From positions 1 through 64,000 of the forward strand of contig JBLNCP010000022.1 in the NCBI GenBank assembly GCA_050260775.1: 64,000 nucleotides of DNA, read 5' to 3'. Below the pieces are notes generated by a model. That model was not told the origin of the DNA, did not search any database, and was given only the letters and a program-made list of their open reading frames with translations. Of this stretch, positions 47,607 through 55,938 are shown in pieces. Origin of the DNA: CALABS01 sp050260775. GTDB lineage: Bacteria; Pseudomonadota; Alphaproteobacteria; Rhodospirillales; Magnetospirillaceae. How positions within the stretch are numbered: position 1 is the stretch's first letter; each line of letters starts with the position of its first letter. Position numbers and translations under genes: made by a program.

Positions 47607-48807
47607 GGTGTTTTCCGACCTGGTGGTGCTCGACGGCGGGCGGAAGGTCCTGCCGCCGGAGGTCCATCCGTTGCCGGACCTGCTGGATCGGGACGCCGAG
47701 GCGGTGCTGGCCGCCTTCCGTACCAGCCAGCGCGACGATTTCTCGCGCGTGGTCGCCGAGGCCGAGAGCCCGGATTCCGAGCTGCACCGCCTGTTCGCCG
47801 CCCTGCGCGACCGGGTGCCGTCCGACAACCCCTTCCACCGCATCGCCCTGTTCCGTCCCGGCGCGCTGGAGGAGATGTTCCTCGACCTGCACGACCACGT
47901 CATGAGCCATCCGGTGTGGCGTCACCCGTTCTTCGTGCGGGTGTTCGAGGGCCGCATCGAGGCCGCCCAGGTCCTGCGCTTCGCCACCCAGTACTTCAAC
48001 CAGATCAAGAACACGCGCCAATGCGTGGCCATGGCCATCGGCCGGTTCCACGGCCTGCTGGACATGCCCTACGGCGAACTGAACGAGCGGGTCTCCGAGA
48101 TCACCCAGATCGCCCTGGCCCAGTTGGTGGCCGACGAGTACGGGGTCGGGTCCCACGCCGTCGAGGACTACCCGGAGCTCGGCCATCTGCTGCTGGCCAA
48201 GACCCACATCGTCATGTACCGGCAGCTGTTCGAGGGCCTCGGGGTCCCGCCCGACCGTCAGGACGTGCCGATGGTCCACGGGGTGGCCGACAACGTGCTG
48301 ACCCAGCGGCTGGTGGCCGCACATCCCGCCTTCACGCCGCTCGAGGCGTTGGCGTCGGTCGGGCTGGGCATGGAATGGGGCGTGCCCGAGTTCTTCAGCC
48401 TGCTGCTGGGTGGCCTGATCCGCTTCGCGCTGCGCGAGCGGGTGGCCCTGACGCAGCGCGATCTGGAAGTGTTCATCGCCCACGTCCGCTACGACGTGAT
48501 GCACGCCATCTCGGTGATGCTGGTGACCAGCCTGCATATGCGCGGGGCGGAAGACCTGGCCGCGGCCAAGAATGCCTGCAACACGCTGATGGCCGGCCGT
48601 TTCGCCATGATAACCGACATCTACGCCCATGTGTTCGGCGAGCGCTGCGCCACCCTGGCCGAGATCGGCCTCGATGCCCGCTACCGCCTGACCGACCGCC
48701 GCATCGAGGCGGCGTTGCGCGAGGCGCGCCGGTCGGTCGGCGCCGACCGGGTGATCGAGGCGGCCGCCTATCGCGACCGCACCGACGTGCCGTTCGTGTT
48801 CGCCTGA
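47599..48807 (+). CDS. Heme-oxygenase-like diiron protein
   Basis: A 402-residue, mainly helical protein. The C-terminal 300 residues resemble the heme-oxygenase-like iron-containing redox enzyme family (TENA/PqqC/CADD fold). Candidate diiron ligands match the CADD-type pattern: Glu189-x6-His196, then Glu259 or Glu264, then His295-x3-Asp299-x2-His302 (IAHVRYDVMHAI). The first 90 residues are an extra region without known match. Members oxidise diverse small molecules or fatty acids with O2; the substrate here is unknown. It overlaps the hemerythrin-REC gene, so an oxygen-linked partnership is likely. A dispersed inverted repeat lies just after the stop. Confidence 0.78.
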   Translation: MAEVFSDLVVLDGGRKVLPPEVHPLPDLLDRDAEAVLAAFRTSQRDDFSRVVAEAESPDSELHRLFAALRDRVPSDNPFHRIALFRPGALEEMFLDLHDHVMSHPVWRHPFFVRVFEGRIEAAQVLRFATQYFNQIKNTRQCVAMAIGRFHGLLDMPYGELNERVSEITQIALAQLVADEYGVGSHAVEDYPELGHLLLAKTHIVMYRQLFEGLGVPPDRQDVPMVHGVADNVLTQRLVAAHPAFTPLEALASVGLGMEWGVPEFFSLLLGGLIRFALRERVALTQRDLEVFIAHVRYDVMHAISVMLVTSLHMRGAEDLAAAKNACNTLMAGRFAMITDIYAHVFGERCATLAEIGLDARYRLTDRRIEAALREARRSVGADRVIEAAAYRDRTDVPFVFA

Positions 48808-48810
48808 TTC

Positions 48811-48905
48811 GTCATCCCGAGGAGCGTCGCGACGAGGGACCTCGTACGGCACCGCTTGCAAGAGCGGCCGCTTGTGAGGTCCCTCGCAGGCGCTCGGGAT
48901 GACAG
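48811..48905. repeat. Dispersed inverted-repeat element, copy 1
   Basis: An imperfect 95-base inverted repeat begins GTCATCCCGAG and ends CTCGGGATGAC, with the arm extension GCGACGAGGGACCTCGT paired to GAGGTCCCTCG. It fills the gap between two convergent genes and could terminate transcription from both sides. Related copies lie at 49803, 51391, 58478 and 60894. Confidence 0.85.
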
Positions 48906-48909
48906 CAAT

Positions 48910-49686
48910 TCACTTCTCGGCGAAGGCCTTCTCGATCACATAGTGGCCGGCGCCGGCGTGCGAGCCCTGGGTGAAGCCCTGGCTGTCGAGGTGGTCGGCC
49001 ATCTCGTTCATCATCTGCGGGTTGCCGCAGATCATCACGCGGTCGCTCTCGGGATCGAACGCCGGCACCTTGAGGTCGGCGAACAGCTTGCCGGATTTGG
49101 CGAGGTCGGTGATGCGACCCTGGGTGGGGAAGGGCTCGCGGGTCACCGTCGGGTAATAGGCCAGCTTCTCGCGCGCGGCATCGCCGAAGAAGTCGTTGGC
49201 CGGCAGCTCACGGCGCAGGAAATCTTCGTACACCAGGTCGCGCACGTGGCGGACGGTGTGGGTGAGGATGATCTGGTCGTAGCGCTCGTAGGTCTCGGGA
49301 TCCTTGACGATGGAGAGGAACGGCGCGAGGCCCGTGCCGGTGGCCAGCAGATAGAGGCGCTTGCCCGGCAGCAGGTTGTCGAGGATCAGCGTGCCGGTGG
49401 TCTTCTTGTTGACCAGGATGGTGTCGCCCGGCTTCACGTGCTGCAGCCGCGAGGTCAGGGGGCCGTTGGGCACCTTGATCGACAGGAACTCCAGGTGCTC
49501 CTCGTAATTGGCGCTGACCATCGAGTAGGCGCGCATCAGCGGCCGGCCGTCGACCATCAACCCGATCATGGCGAATTGGCCGTTGTCGAAGCGGAAGCCC
49601 GGGTCACGCGAAAGCTTCAGCGTGAACAGCGTGTCGGTCCAGTGCTGGACGTCGAGGACGGTCTTTTCGAGGAGGTTCGACGACAT
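48910..49686 (-). CDS. fpr: Ferredoxin/flavodoxin-NADP reductase
   Basis: A 258-residue Fpr. The FAD-binding barrel has FDNGQFAMIGL and the RAYSMVSA motif. The NADP-binding half starts YLLATGTGLAPFLSI and includes MICGNPQMMNEM, ending GHYVIEKAFAEK. The bacterial two-domain form reduces ferredoxin or flavodoxin with NADPH and is often linked to oxidative-stress responses and Fe-S repair. Its upstream region (49687-49802) is AT-rich and should contain its promoter; the ATTATAAGTG stretch may be part of a regulatory site. It stands alone on the minus strand. Confidence 0.95.
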   Translation of the reverse strand: MSSNLLEKTVLDVQHWTDTLFTLKLSRDPGFRFDNGQFAMIGLMVDGRPLMRAYSMVSANYEEHLEFLSIKVPNGPLTSRLQHVKPGDTILVNKKTTGTLILDNLLPGKRLYLLATGTGLAPFLSIVKDPETYERYDQIILTHTVRHVRDLVYEDFLRRELPANDFFGDAAREKLAYYPTVTREPFPTQGRITDLAKSGKLFADLKVPAFDPESDRVMICGNPQMMNEMADHLDSQGFTQGSHAGAGHYVIEKAFAEK

Positions 49687-49802
49687 GGTTTCCTGCGGCT
49701 TGCTGACGTGCGGTTAGCACTTATAATCATTCTTAAGCCAGTAATGCAACTGGATTTGTGTTATATGGTCTAGGACCACAGAAATTTGCTGTGCAATTCC
49801 AA

Positions 49803-49884
49803 TCATCCCGAGCGGATGCGAGGGATGTGGCAGCCGGTCCCTGGTCGGACCGAGATCCCTCGTCGCGTCGCTCCGCGGGATGAC
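49803..49884. repeat. Dispersed inverted-repeat element, copy 2
   Basis: A more diverged copy: TCATCCCGAGCG at the left and CGAGATCCCTCGTCGCGTCGCTCCGCGGGATGAC at the right. It lies between xthA (ending here) and the fpr promoter region, both genes being on the minus strand. Confidence 0.75.
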
Positions 49885-49897
49885 AAGCGGGAACGGC

Positions 49898-50668
49898 TTA
49901 AGCCAGTTCCACCCACACCGGCACGTGGTCGCTGGCCTTGTCGCGGCCGCGCGGGTCCTTGTCGATGTCGCAGGCGATCAGGCGGTCGGCGGCCTGGGGC
50001 GACAGTAGCAGGTGGTCGATGCGCAGGCCGAGGTCGCGCTGCCAGGCGCCGGCCTGGTAGTCCCAGAAGGTGTAGCGGTGGGGCTCGGGGTGGAGGATGC
50101 GGAAGGCGTCGGTGAGCCCCAGGTGGCAGAGCTCGCGGAACAGCGCCCGGCTTTCCGGGCGGCACAGCGCGTCGGCCCGCCAGTTGACCGGGTCGTAGAC
50201 GTCGTCGTCGGTGGGGCAGACGTTGTAGTCGCCGGCCAGCACGAACGGCTGTTCGGCCGCCAGCAGGGTGCGGGTGTGGGTGACTAGGCGCCGCATCCAC
50301 CGCAGCTTGTAGTCGAACTTGTCGCCCGGTGCCGGGTTGCCGTTGGGCAGGTAGATCGAGGCGATGCGCACTCCCGCCACCGTGGCCTCGATGTAGCGGC
50401 TCTGCTCGTCGCCGTCGGCCTCGGGCAGGTCGCGCACGACGTCGGCCATCGGCAGCCGCGACAGGATCGCCACCCCGTTATAGCTCTTCTGGCCGTGCAC
50501 TTCGGCCCGATATCCCATGCTCTGGAATTCGAGGAAGGGGAACTGGTCGTTCTGGCATTTGAGTTCCTGCAGCAGCAGGACATCCGGCGCGGCCGACTTT
50601 AGCCAGTCCATCACATTGGGCAGACGGGCCTTGATGGAGTTGACGTTCCACGTGGCGATTCGGACCAT
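49898..50668 (-). CDS. xthA: Exodeoxyribonuclease III
   Basis: A 256-residue AP endonuclease/3'-exonuclease for base-excision repair. The EEP-fold landmarks are present: RIATWNVNSIKARL at the start, LLLQELKCQN with the catalytic Glu, YNGVAILSRLP, LAGDYNVCPTDDDVYDP with the Asp-Asn pair, and the terminal KASDHVPVWVEL containing the catalytic Asp-His. Length is normal. It is followed by a dispersed inverted repeat. It diverges from a DUF922 protein gene with 26 bases between starts. Confidence 0.96.
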   Translation of the reverse strand: MVRIATWNVNSIKARLPNVMDWLKSAAPDVLLLQELKCQNDQFPFLEFQSMGYRAEVHGQKSYNGVAILSRLPMADVVRDLPEADGDEQSRYIEATVAGVRIASIYLPNGNPAPGDKFDYKLRWMRRLVTHTRTLLAAEQPFVLAGDYNVCPTDDDVYDPVNWRADALCRPESRALFRELCHLGLTDAFRILHPEPHRYTFWDYQAGAWQRDLGLRIDHLLLSPQAADRLIACDIDKDPRGRDKASDHVPVWVELA

Positions 50669-50694
50669 GGAGCCTCGGGCGCGAAGGGAGAGCG

Positions 50695-51378
50695 ATGGCA
50701 GTTATAGCGGCATTGCGGCGGGGCTGTCAGGCGCTGGTTTGGCTGCTGTGCGCCATTGCGGCGGCCCTGTCATCGGCGATGGCGGCCGAGTGCCCGCCGC
50801 GCGAGGTCCAGCACCTGGTGCCCAAGCTGGTACTGCGGACGGAGGTGGCGACGGTCGCCACCAACAACCACCGCAGCCGCACCGAGATCAGCCGCTTGGC
50901 CGGTGATGCCAGCTACCACACCATGGGGCTCACCCGCACCAACACCGAATTTCGCCTGCGCCCCAGCATGCAGCGCTACTCCTACCGCGACGGCCGCTCG
51001 TGCGTGTTGCTGGACGAGGTCGAGGCGGTGTGGCGGATCGGCGAACTGGTGGTGGACATCGCCCGCGAATACCAGCCCGGCAGCTGCGAATACCAGGCCA
51101 TCAAGACCCATGAGGCCGAACACGTCGCCATCGCCCGGCGCACCTTCGCCGAATACGAGCCCCGCATGCGGACGCGGCTGCGCGACCTGGTCACCGGCTT
51201 CGAGCCGACCTTGGTCGGCGGCGATCCCGAGCGCTACGCCAACCAGCGCATGCAGCAATTGTTCGGAGAGGCGAAAAGCCTGATCGCGGCGTTCGAGAGC
51301 GATCTGCGCCAGCGCCAAGCCGCCATCGACACCCCGGCCAGCTACCGCGCCGTCGCCGCCAAGTGCAAGGGGTGGTGA
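50695..51378 (+). CDS. Secreted DUF922-like putative zinc metallopeptidase
   Basis: A 227-residue protein with a signal peptide (about residues 1-30, hydrophobic core ALVWLLCAIAAALSSAMA). It matches the DUF922 look, in which an HExxH motif sits in the middle of the domain: KTHEAEHVAIARRTF (His139, Glu140, His143). The sequence before it, with WRIGELVVDIAREYQPG, fits a substrate-facing strand region. A pair of cysteines (Cys103 and Cys131) could form a periplasmic disulfide. The activity is inferred, not established for the family. It converges with erpA, with an inverted repeat between the two. Confidence 0.78.
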   Translation: MAVIAALRRGCQALVWLLCAIAAALSSAMAAECPPREVQHLVPKLVLRTEVATVATNNHRSRTEISRLAGDASYHTMGLTRTNTEFRLRPSMQRYSYRDGRSCVLLDEVEAVWRIGELVVDIAREYQPGSCEYQAIKTHEAEHVAIARRTFAEYEPRMRTRLRDLVTGFEPTLVGGDPERYANQRMQQLFGEAKSLIAAFESDLRQRQAAIDTPASYRAVAAKCKGW

Positions 51379-51390
51379 GGACTTGACGTG

Positions 51391-51465
51391 CATCCCGAGG
51401 AGCATCGCGACGAGGGACCTCGTGCGCTTCGGCGGACGAGGTCCCTCGCATTTGCTCGGGATGAC
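51391..51465. repeat. Dispersed inverted-repeat element, copy 3
   Basis: A 75-base copy: CATCCCGAGGAGCATCGCGACGAGGGACCTCGT on the left pairs with ACGAGGTCCCTCGCATTTGCTCGGGATG on the right. It fills the gap between the convergent DUF922 and erpA genes. Confidence 0.85.
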
Positions 51466-51472
51466 AGAGCAC

Positions 51473-51826
51473 TCAGACCGAGAAGCTCGAACCGCAGCCG
51501 CAGGTCGAGGTGGCGTTGGGGTTCTTGATCTGGAACGAGGCGCCCATCAGGTCCTCGACGAAATCGACCACGGTGCCGGACAGCATCTCCAGCGAGGTCT
51601 GGTCGACCACCAGCTTGATGCCGTGCTGTTCGGAAATGACGTCGTCGTCGTTCAGGTGGTCGTCGAGCGTGATGCCGTACTGGAAGCCTGAGCAGCCGCC
51701 GCCGGAGACGCCGAGGCGCAGCATCAGGCCGGCCTTGCCTTCCATCTCGATCAGCTTGGAGACGCGCATGGCGGCGCTGGGGGTGACGGTGATGCCGGCC
51801 TGGGTGGCCACTGCCGTATCGGCCAT
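51473..51826 (-). CDS. erpA: A-type iron-sulfur carrier ErpA
   Basis: A 117-residue A-type carrier that delivers Fe-S clusters to target enzymes. The three conserved cysteines are present: Cys45 in GVSGGGCSGFQYG, and Cys109 and Cys111 in STCGCGSSF. ErpA/IscA cannot always be separated, but the position next to dgt-argS-scpAB, away from an isc/suf operon, favours ErpA. The start at MADTAV has GAGG upstream. It diverges from dgt across a 158-base gap. It could supply clusters to the Fe-S-rich Nap proteins and IlvD. Confidence 0.93.
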   Translation of the reverse strand: MADTAVATQAGITVTPSAAMRVSKLIEMEGKAGLMLRLGVSGGGCSGFQYGITLDDHLNDDDVISEQHGIKLVVDQTSLEMLSGTVVDFVEDLMGASFQIKNPNATSTCGCGSSFSV

Positions 51827-51984
51827 GGGAAATACCTCGAAAGTGCGGGCGAAGGAATTGGACACAATCTATCATCCTTCTCCCTTGGGGGAAAAGGCTC
51901 ACCCATATCTGGCCTTGATGCGCAGAATGTCAATTAAGGTGCTTGCGGTTGCGTTCGCGGGGTCTGCCGGGTAGTGTCCGCACC

Positions 51985-53193
51985 ATGACTGCCAGCCTGC
52001 CGTCCCGCTCTGCCGTTCTCGCGCCGTACGCCTGCCGGGCCGAGGAAAGCCGCGGCCGCCTCCATGGCGAGCCCGAGAGCTCGACGCGCACGCCGTTCCA
52101 GCGTGACCGCGACCGCATCATCCACTCGGAGGCGTTCCGGCGGCTGCAGTACAAGACGCAGGTGTTCGTCTACCACGAGGGCGACAACTTCCGCACGCGG
52201 CTGACCCACTCGCTCGAGGTATCGCAGATCGCGCGCTCGATTTCGCGCGTGCTGGGGCTCGACGAGGACCTTGCCGAGGCGCTGGCGCTGGCGCACGACC
52301 TCGGACACACCCCGTTCGGCCATGCCGGCGAGGACGCGCTGCAGGAGGTGCTGGCCGAGTACGGCGGCTTCGACCACAACGCCCAATCCTTGCGCGTCGT
52401 CACCAAGCTGGAGCGGCGCTACGTCGAGTTCGACGGCCTCAACCTCACCTGGGAGACGCTGGAAGGCTTGGTCAAGCACAACGGGCCGCTGTCCGGACCG
52501 CTTGCGGTCAGGAAAGACCATGACAAGCCGCTGCCCGGCGCCATCACCGAATACGTCGCCCGCCACGACCTCGAGATCGACACCTTCGCCAGCGCCGAGG
52601 CGCAGGTGGCGGCCTTGTCCGACGACATCGCCTACAACAACCACGACATCGATGACGGCCTGCGCGCCGGCCTGTTCACCATCGAGGATCTGAAGGACGT
52701 GCCGCTGGTCGGCCCGGTGTTCCACGCCGTGGCCAAGGAACATCCCGACATCGACCGCAGCCTGCAGATCCACGAGGCGGTGCGCCGCATGATCGGCCTG
52801 ATGATCCTCGACTGCATCGCCGAGACCCGGCGGCGCATCGAGGAGTTCAAGCCGCGCTCGGCCGCCGAGGTGCGCCGGCTGGACCGCCCGCTGGTCGCGT
52901 TCTCGGACGAGATGCGCGCCAACGACCGCGCGCTGAAGGAATTCCTGTTCCCCCACATGTACCGCCACTTCCTGGTCAATCGCATGACCTCGAAGGCGCG
53001 GCGCGTGGTCAAGGATCTGTTCACCCTGCTGTTCGCCGAACCCGAATGCCTGCCGCCGGAATGGCGGCGCCAGGCCGACGGGCGCGGCACGGCCAAGACC
53101 GCCCGCGTGGTGGCCGACTACATCGCCGGCATGACCGACCGTTTCGCGTTGGACGAGCATCGCCGGCTGTTCGACATGCAAGAGAAGCCATGA
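51985..53193 (+). CDS. dgt: Deoxyguanosine triphosphate triphosphohydrolase-like protein
   Basis: A 402-residue HD-domain dNTPase. The metal-binding HD residues are RLTHSLEVSQIAR and LAHDLGHTPFGHAGE, and the later D of LSDDIAYNNHDIDDG. TPFQRDRDRIIHSEAFRRLQYKTQVF is typical of Dgt-type 2 enzymes. It hydrolyses dGTP (or other dNTPs) to the nucleoside and tripolyphosphate. The ATG start at MTASLP was chosen over upstream codons. Its stop overlaps the argS start by four bases, as in many alphaproteobacteria. Confidence 0.94.
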   Translation: MTASLPSRSAVLAPYACRAEESRGRLHGEPESSTRTPFQRDRDRIIHSEAFRRLQYKTQVFVYHEGDNFRTRLTHSLEVSQIARSISRVLGLDEDLAEALALAHDLGHTPFGHAGEDALQEVLAEYGGFDHNAQSLRVVTKLERRYVEFDGLNLTWETLEGLVKHNGPLSGPLAVRKDHDKPLPGAITEYVARHDLEIDTFASAEAQVAALSDDIAYNNHDIDDGLRAGLFTIEDLKDVPLVGPVFHAVAKEHPDIDRSLQIHEAVRRMIGLMILDCIAETRRRIEEFKPRSAAEVRRLDRPLVAFSDEMRANDRALKEFLFPHMYRHFLVNRMTSKARRVVKDLFTLLFAEPECLPPEWRRQADGRGTAKTARVVADYIAGMTDRFALDEHRRLFDMQEKP

Positions 53194-54932
53194 ACCTCTT
53201 TACTCATTTCCGTGACGAGATCGTTTCCGCCATCGGCCGCCTCGGCCTGCCCGAGGGCATCGACACCTCCAAGGTGACCGCCGAGCCGCCGCGCGAGGAG
53301 GCCCACGGCGACGTGGCCACCAATGCCGCCATGGTGCTGTCCAAGGCCGCCGGCCAGAAGCCGCGTGACCTCGCCGAGGCTCTGGCCGCCGAGCTGCGCA
53401 AGCTGCCGGACGTGACGGCGGTCGAGATCGCCGGGCCGGGCTTCATCAACCTGCGCCTGTCCGATTCGTTCTGGGTCGCCCGCCTCGCCGACGTGCTGAC
53501 CGCCGGCCTGTCCTGGGGCGACTCGAAGGCGGGGCAGGGGCGCAAGGTCAACGTCGAGTACGTCTCGGCCAACCCGACCGGGCCCATGCACATCGGCCAC
53601 GCCCGTGGCGCCGTCGTCGGCGACGCGCTGGCTTCGCTGCTGGAAAAGGCCGGGCACGACGTCACCCGCGAGTACTACATCAACGACGCCGGCGCCCAGG
53701 TCGACGTGCTGGCGCGTTCGACCCATCTGCGTTACCGCGAGGCGCTGGGCGAGGCCATCGGCGAGATCCCCGAGGGGCTTTATCCCGGCGACTACCTCAA
53801 GCCGGCCGGCGCCGAACTGGCCAAGATCCACGGCGACAAGTACAAGAGCGCGCCGGAATCCGAATGGCTGCCGCTGTTCCGCCAGTTCGCGGTCGACGCC
53901 ATGATGGTGATGATCCGCGAGGACCTGGCGGCGCTGGGGGTCAAGCACGACGTGTTCACCTCCGAGCGTGCCCTGGTCGAGGCCGGCAAGGTGCAGGTTG
54001 GGCTGGAGTTCCTTGAGGCGCGCGGCCTGATCTACGAAGGCGTGCTGGAGCCGCCCAAGGGCAAGCTGCCCGACGACTGGGAGCCGCGGCCGCAGACCCT
54101 GTTCAAGGCCACCGAATTCGGCGACGACGTCGACCGTCCGCTCAAGAAGTCGGACGGGTCGTGGACCTACTTCGCCTCGGACATCGCCTACCACCTCGAC
54201 AAGTTCCGCCGCGGCTATCCCGAGATGATCGACGTCTGGGGCGCCGACCACGGCGGCTACGTCAAGCGCATGCAGGCGGCGGTCAAGGCGGTCACCGAAG
54301 GCGGCGGCTCGCTCGACGTCAAGCTGGCGCAGATGGTCAACCTGCTCAAGGGCGGCCAGCCCTACCGCATGTCCAAGCGCGCCGGCACCTTCGTCACGCT
54401 GCGCGACCTGGTCGAAGCGGTGGGCCGGGATGTGGTCCGCTTCATCATGCTGACCCGCAAGAACGACGCCCACCTGGACTTCGACCTGGACAAGGTCCTG
54501 GAGCAGTCGCGCGACAACCCGGTGTTCTATGTCCAGTATGCCCATGCCCGCTGCCATTCGGTCCTGCGCCATGCCAAGACCATGTGGCCCGAGGTCGAGA
54601 TCGACGGCCCCGCTTTGGCCGGTGGGCCGCTGGCGCGCTTGACCGACCCTGCCGAGCTTGGTTTGATCAAGGCCCTGGCCGGCTGGCCGCGCCTGGTGGA
54701 AAGCGCCGCCGAATCGCACGAGCCGCATCGGGTCGCCTTCTATCTGTACGACCTGGCGGCGGCCTTCCATGGCCTGTGGAACAAGGGCAAGGACGAGGCC
54801 CGGCTCCGCTTCCTGCTCGAGGACGATCGCGAAGTCTCGCTCGCCCGCCTGGGCCTGATCCGCGCGGTCACTTTGGTCATTGCCTCGGGCCTCAAGGTGT
54901 TCGGCGTCGAGCCGGTGGAGGAGATGCGCTGA
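53190..54932 (+). CDS. argS: Arginyl-tRNA synthetase
   Basis: A 580-residue class I aminoacyl-tRNA synthetase. The N-terminal additional domain (1-110) precedes the HIGH motif in ANPTGPMHIGHARGAVVGDAL (about residue 125-140). The KMSKS equivalent is YRMSKRAGTFVTLRDLVE near residue 395. The C-terminal DALR anticodon-binding domain ends with FGVEPVEEMR. Its start overlaps dgt by an ATGA, and the SPOR-domain gene starts one base after its stop, so it lies inside a conserved operon. Confidence 0.98.
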   Translation: MNLFTHFRDEIVSAIGRLGLPEGIDTSKVTAEPPREEAHGDVATNAAMVLSKAAGQKPRDLAEALAAELRKLPDVTAVEIAGPGFINLRLSDSFWVARLADVLTAGLSWGDSKAGQGRKVNVEYVSANPTGPMHIGHARGAVVGDALASLLEKAGHDVTREYYINDAGAQVDVLARSTHLRYREALGEAIGEIPEGLYPGDYLKPAGAELAKIHGDKYKSAPESEWLPLFRQFAVDAMMVMIREDLAALGVKHDVFTSERALVEAGKVQVGLEFLEARGLIYEGVLEPPKGKLPDDWEPRPQTLFKATEFGDDVDRPLKKSDGSWTYFASDIAYHLDKFRRGYPEMIDVWGADHGGYVKRMQAAVKAVTEGGGSLDVKLAQMVNLLKGGQPYRMSKRAGTFVTLRDLVEAVGRDVVRFIMLTRKNDAHLDFDLDKVLEQSRDNPVFYVQYAHARCHSVLRHAKTMWPEVEIDGPALAGGPLARLTDPAELGLIKALAGWPRLVESAAESHEPHRVAFYLYDLAAAFHGLWNKGKDEARLRFLLEDDREVSLARLGLIRAVTLVIASGLKVFGVEPVEEMR

Positions 54933-54933
54933 G

Positions 54934-55938
54934 ATGGCTGGTCACGGCGACGATTTCGAACGCGATATCCTGGACATCATCCCCGAACGCTTCGATGCCG
55001 ACGCCGATTCGCGCCAAGCCCGCGCCGGCCACCGCTTCCGCGGGGTTCTGACGCTGGGGATCGCCGTGGTGGCGGTCGGCGGCATCGTCGCCGCCGGCTG
55101 GCACTTCATCGGCGGCAAGCGCGTCGGCGGCCCCGGCGTGCCGGTGATCAAGGCCGACGACCGCCCCATCAAGACCCGTCCCGACGAGCGCGGCGGCATG
55201 CAGGTGCCGAACCAGGACAAGCTGGTCTACGAGCGCATGGAAGGCGAGGGCGACGCTAAGGTCGAACGCCTGCTGCCGCCGCCCGAGCAGCCGGTCATCC
55301 CGCCCAGGGGCGCCACTCCGGAGCCCATCAAGGCCAGCGCCACCACCGAGGTGCTGCGGCCGCCGCCGGCCGCCGCGCCGGCCAAGCCGGCCGAACCGCC
55401 GCCGGTGAAGGCCTCGCCCCAGGCCGAGGTGGCCGCGCAGCCGCTGCCCGGGAGCGTGCCGGCACCGGCCGCGCCCACGCCCGCCGCGGCCAAGCCGGCG
55501 GCACCGGCCGCCGCCCCGACAGCGGCCGCCCCCTCCAACGCCTACGCGCCGGTGCAGGCCCGCACGCCCGCTGCCGCGGCTCCGCAGGTCGCCGCGGTTC
55601 CGGCTCCGGCCGCCACCGTGGCTCCGGCCAAGCCGGCGGCCGAGGCCGCCCCGGTGCATCCCGCCGCAATCGCCAAGGCCCCGCCGCCCTCGGGCGACTT
55701 CGTCATCCAGCTCGGCGCGCTGCGCAGCCAGGATGCCGCCGACAAGGAATGGGGCCGCGTGCAGAAGGCCAACGCCGACCTGCTGGGGGCCCTGAAATCC
55801 GACATCGTCCGGGTCGAGCTGGGCGAGAAGGGCACGTTCTGGCGCCTGCGCGCCGGGCCGCTGTCCGAGCAGGCGGCCAAGTCGCTGTGCACCGCCCTCA
55901 AGGACCGTAACCAGGGGTGCATCGTTGCCCGCAAGTAG
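54934..55938 (+). CDS. SPOR-domain inner-membrane protein
   Basis: A 334-residue protein. A single membrane helix lies at about residues 39-57 (VLTLGIAVVAVGGIVAAGWHF). A very long Ala/Pro-rich linker follows (about 110-255). The C-terminal SPOR domain has FVIQLGALRSQDAADKEWGRVQK and FWRLRAGPLSEQAAKSLCTAL. SPOR domains bind denuded peptidoglycan at division septa. The gene has the usual alphaproteobacterial position between argS and nagZ. Its 3' end overlaps the nagZ start by 14 bases. Confidence 0.92.
   Translation: MAGHGDDFERDILDIIPERFDADADSRQARAGHRFRGVLTLGIAVVAVGGIVAAGWHFIGGKRVGGPGVPVIKADDRPIKTRPDERGGMQVPNQDKLVYERMEGEGDAKVERLLPPPEQPVIPPRGATPEPIKASATTEVLRPPPAAAPAKPAEPPPVKASPQAEVAAQPLPGSVPAPAAPTPAAAKPAAPAAAPTAAAPSNAYAPVQARTPAAAAPQVAAVPAPAATVAPAKPAAEAAPVHPAAIAKAPPPSGDFVIQLGALRSQDAADKEWGRVQKANADLLGALKSDIVRVELGEKGTFWRLRAGPLSEQAAKSLCTALKDRNQGCIVARK

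Noticed and set aside
55270..55680. Repetitive Ala/Pro-coding stretch as a possible tandem repeat or CRISPR-like array.
   Set aside because: It is the low-complexity linker of the SPOR-domain protein, with no regular unit or spacers.
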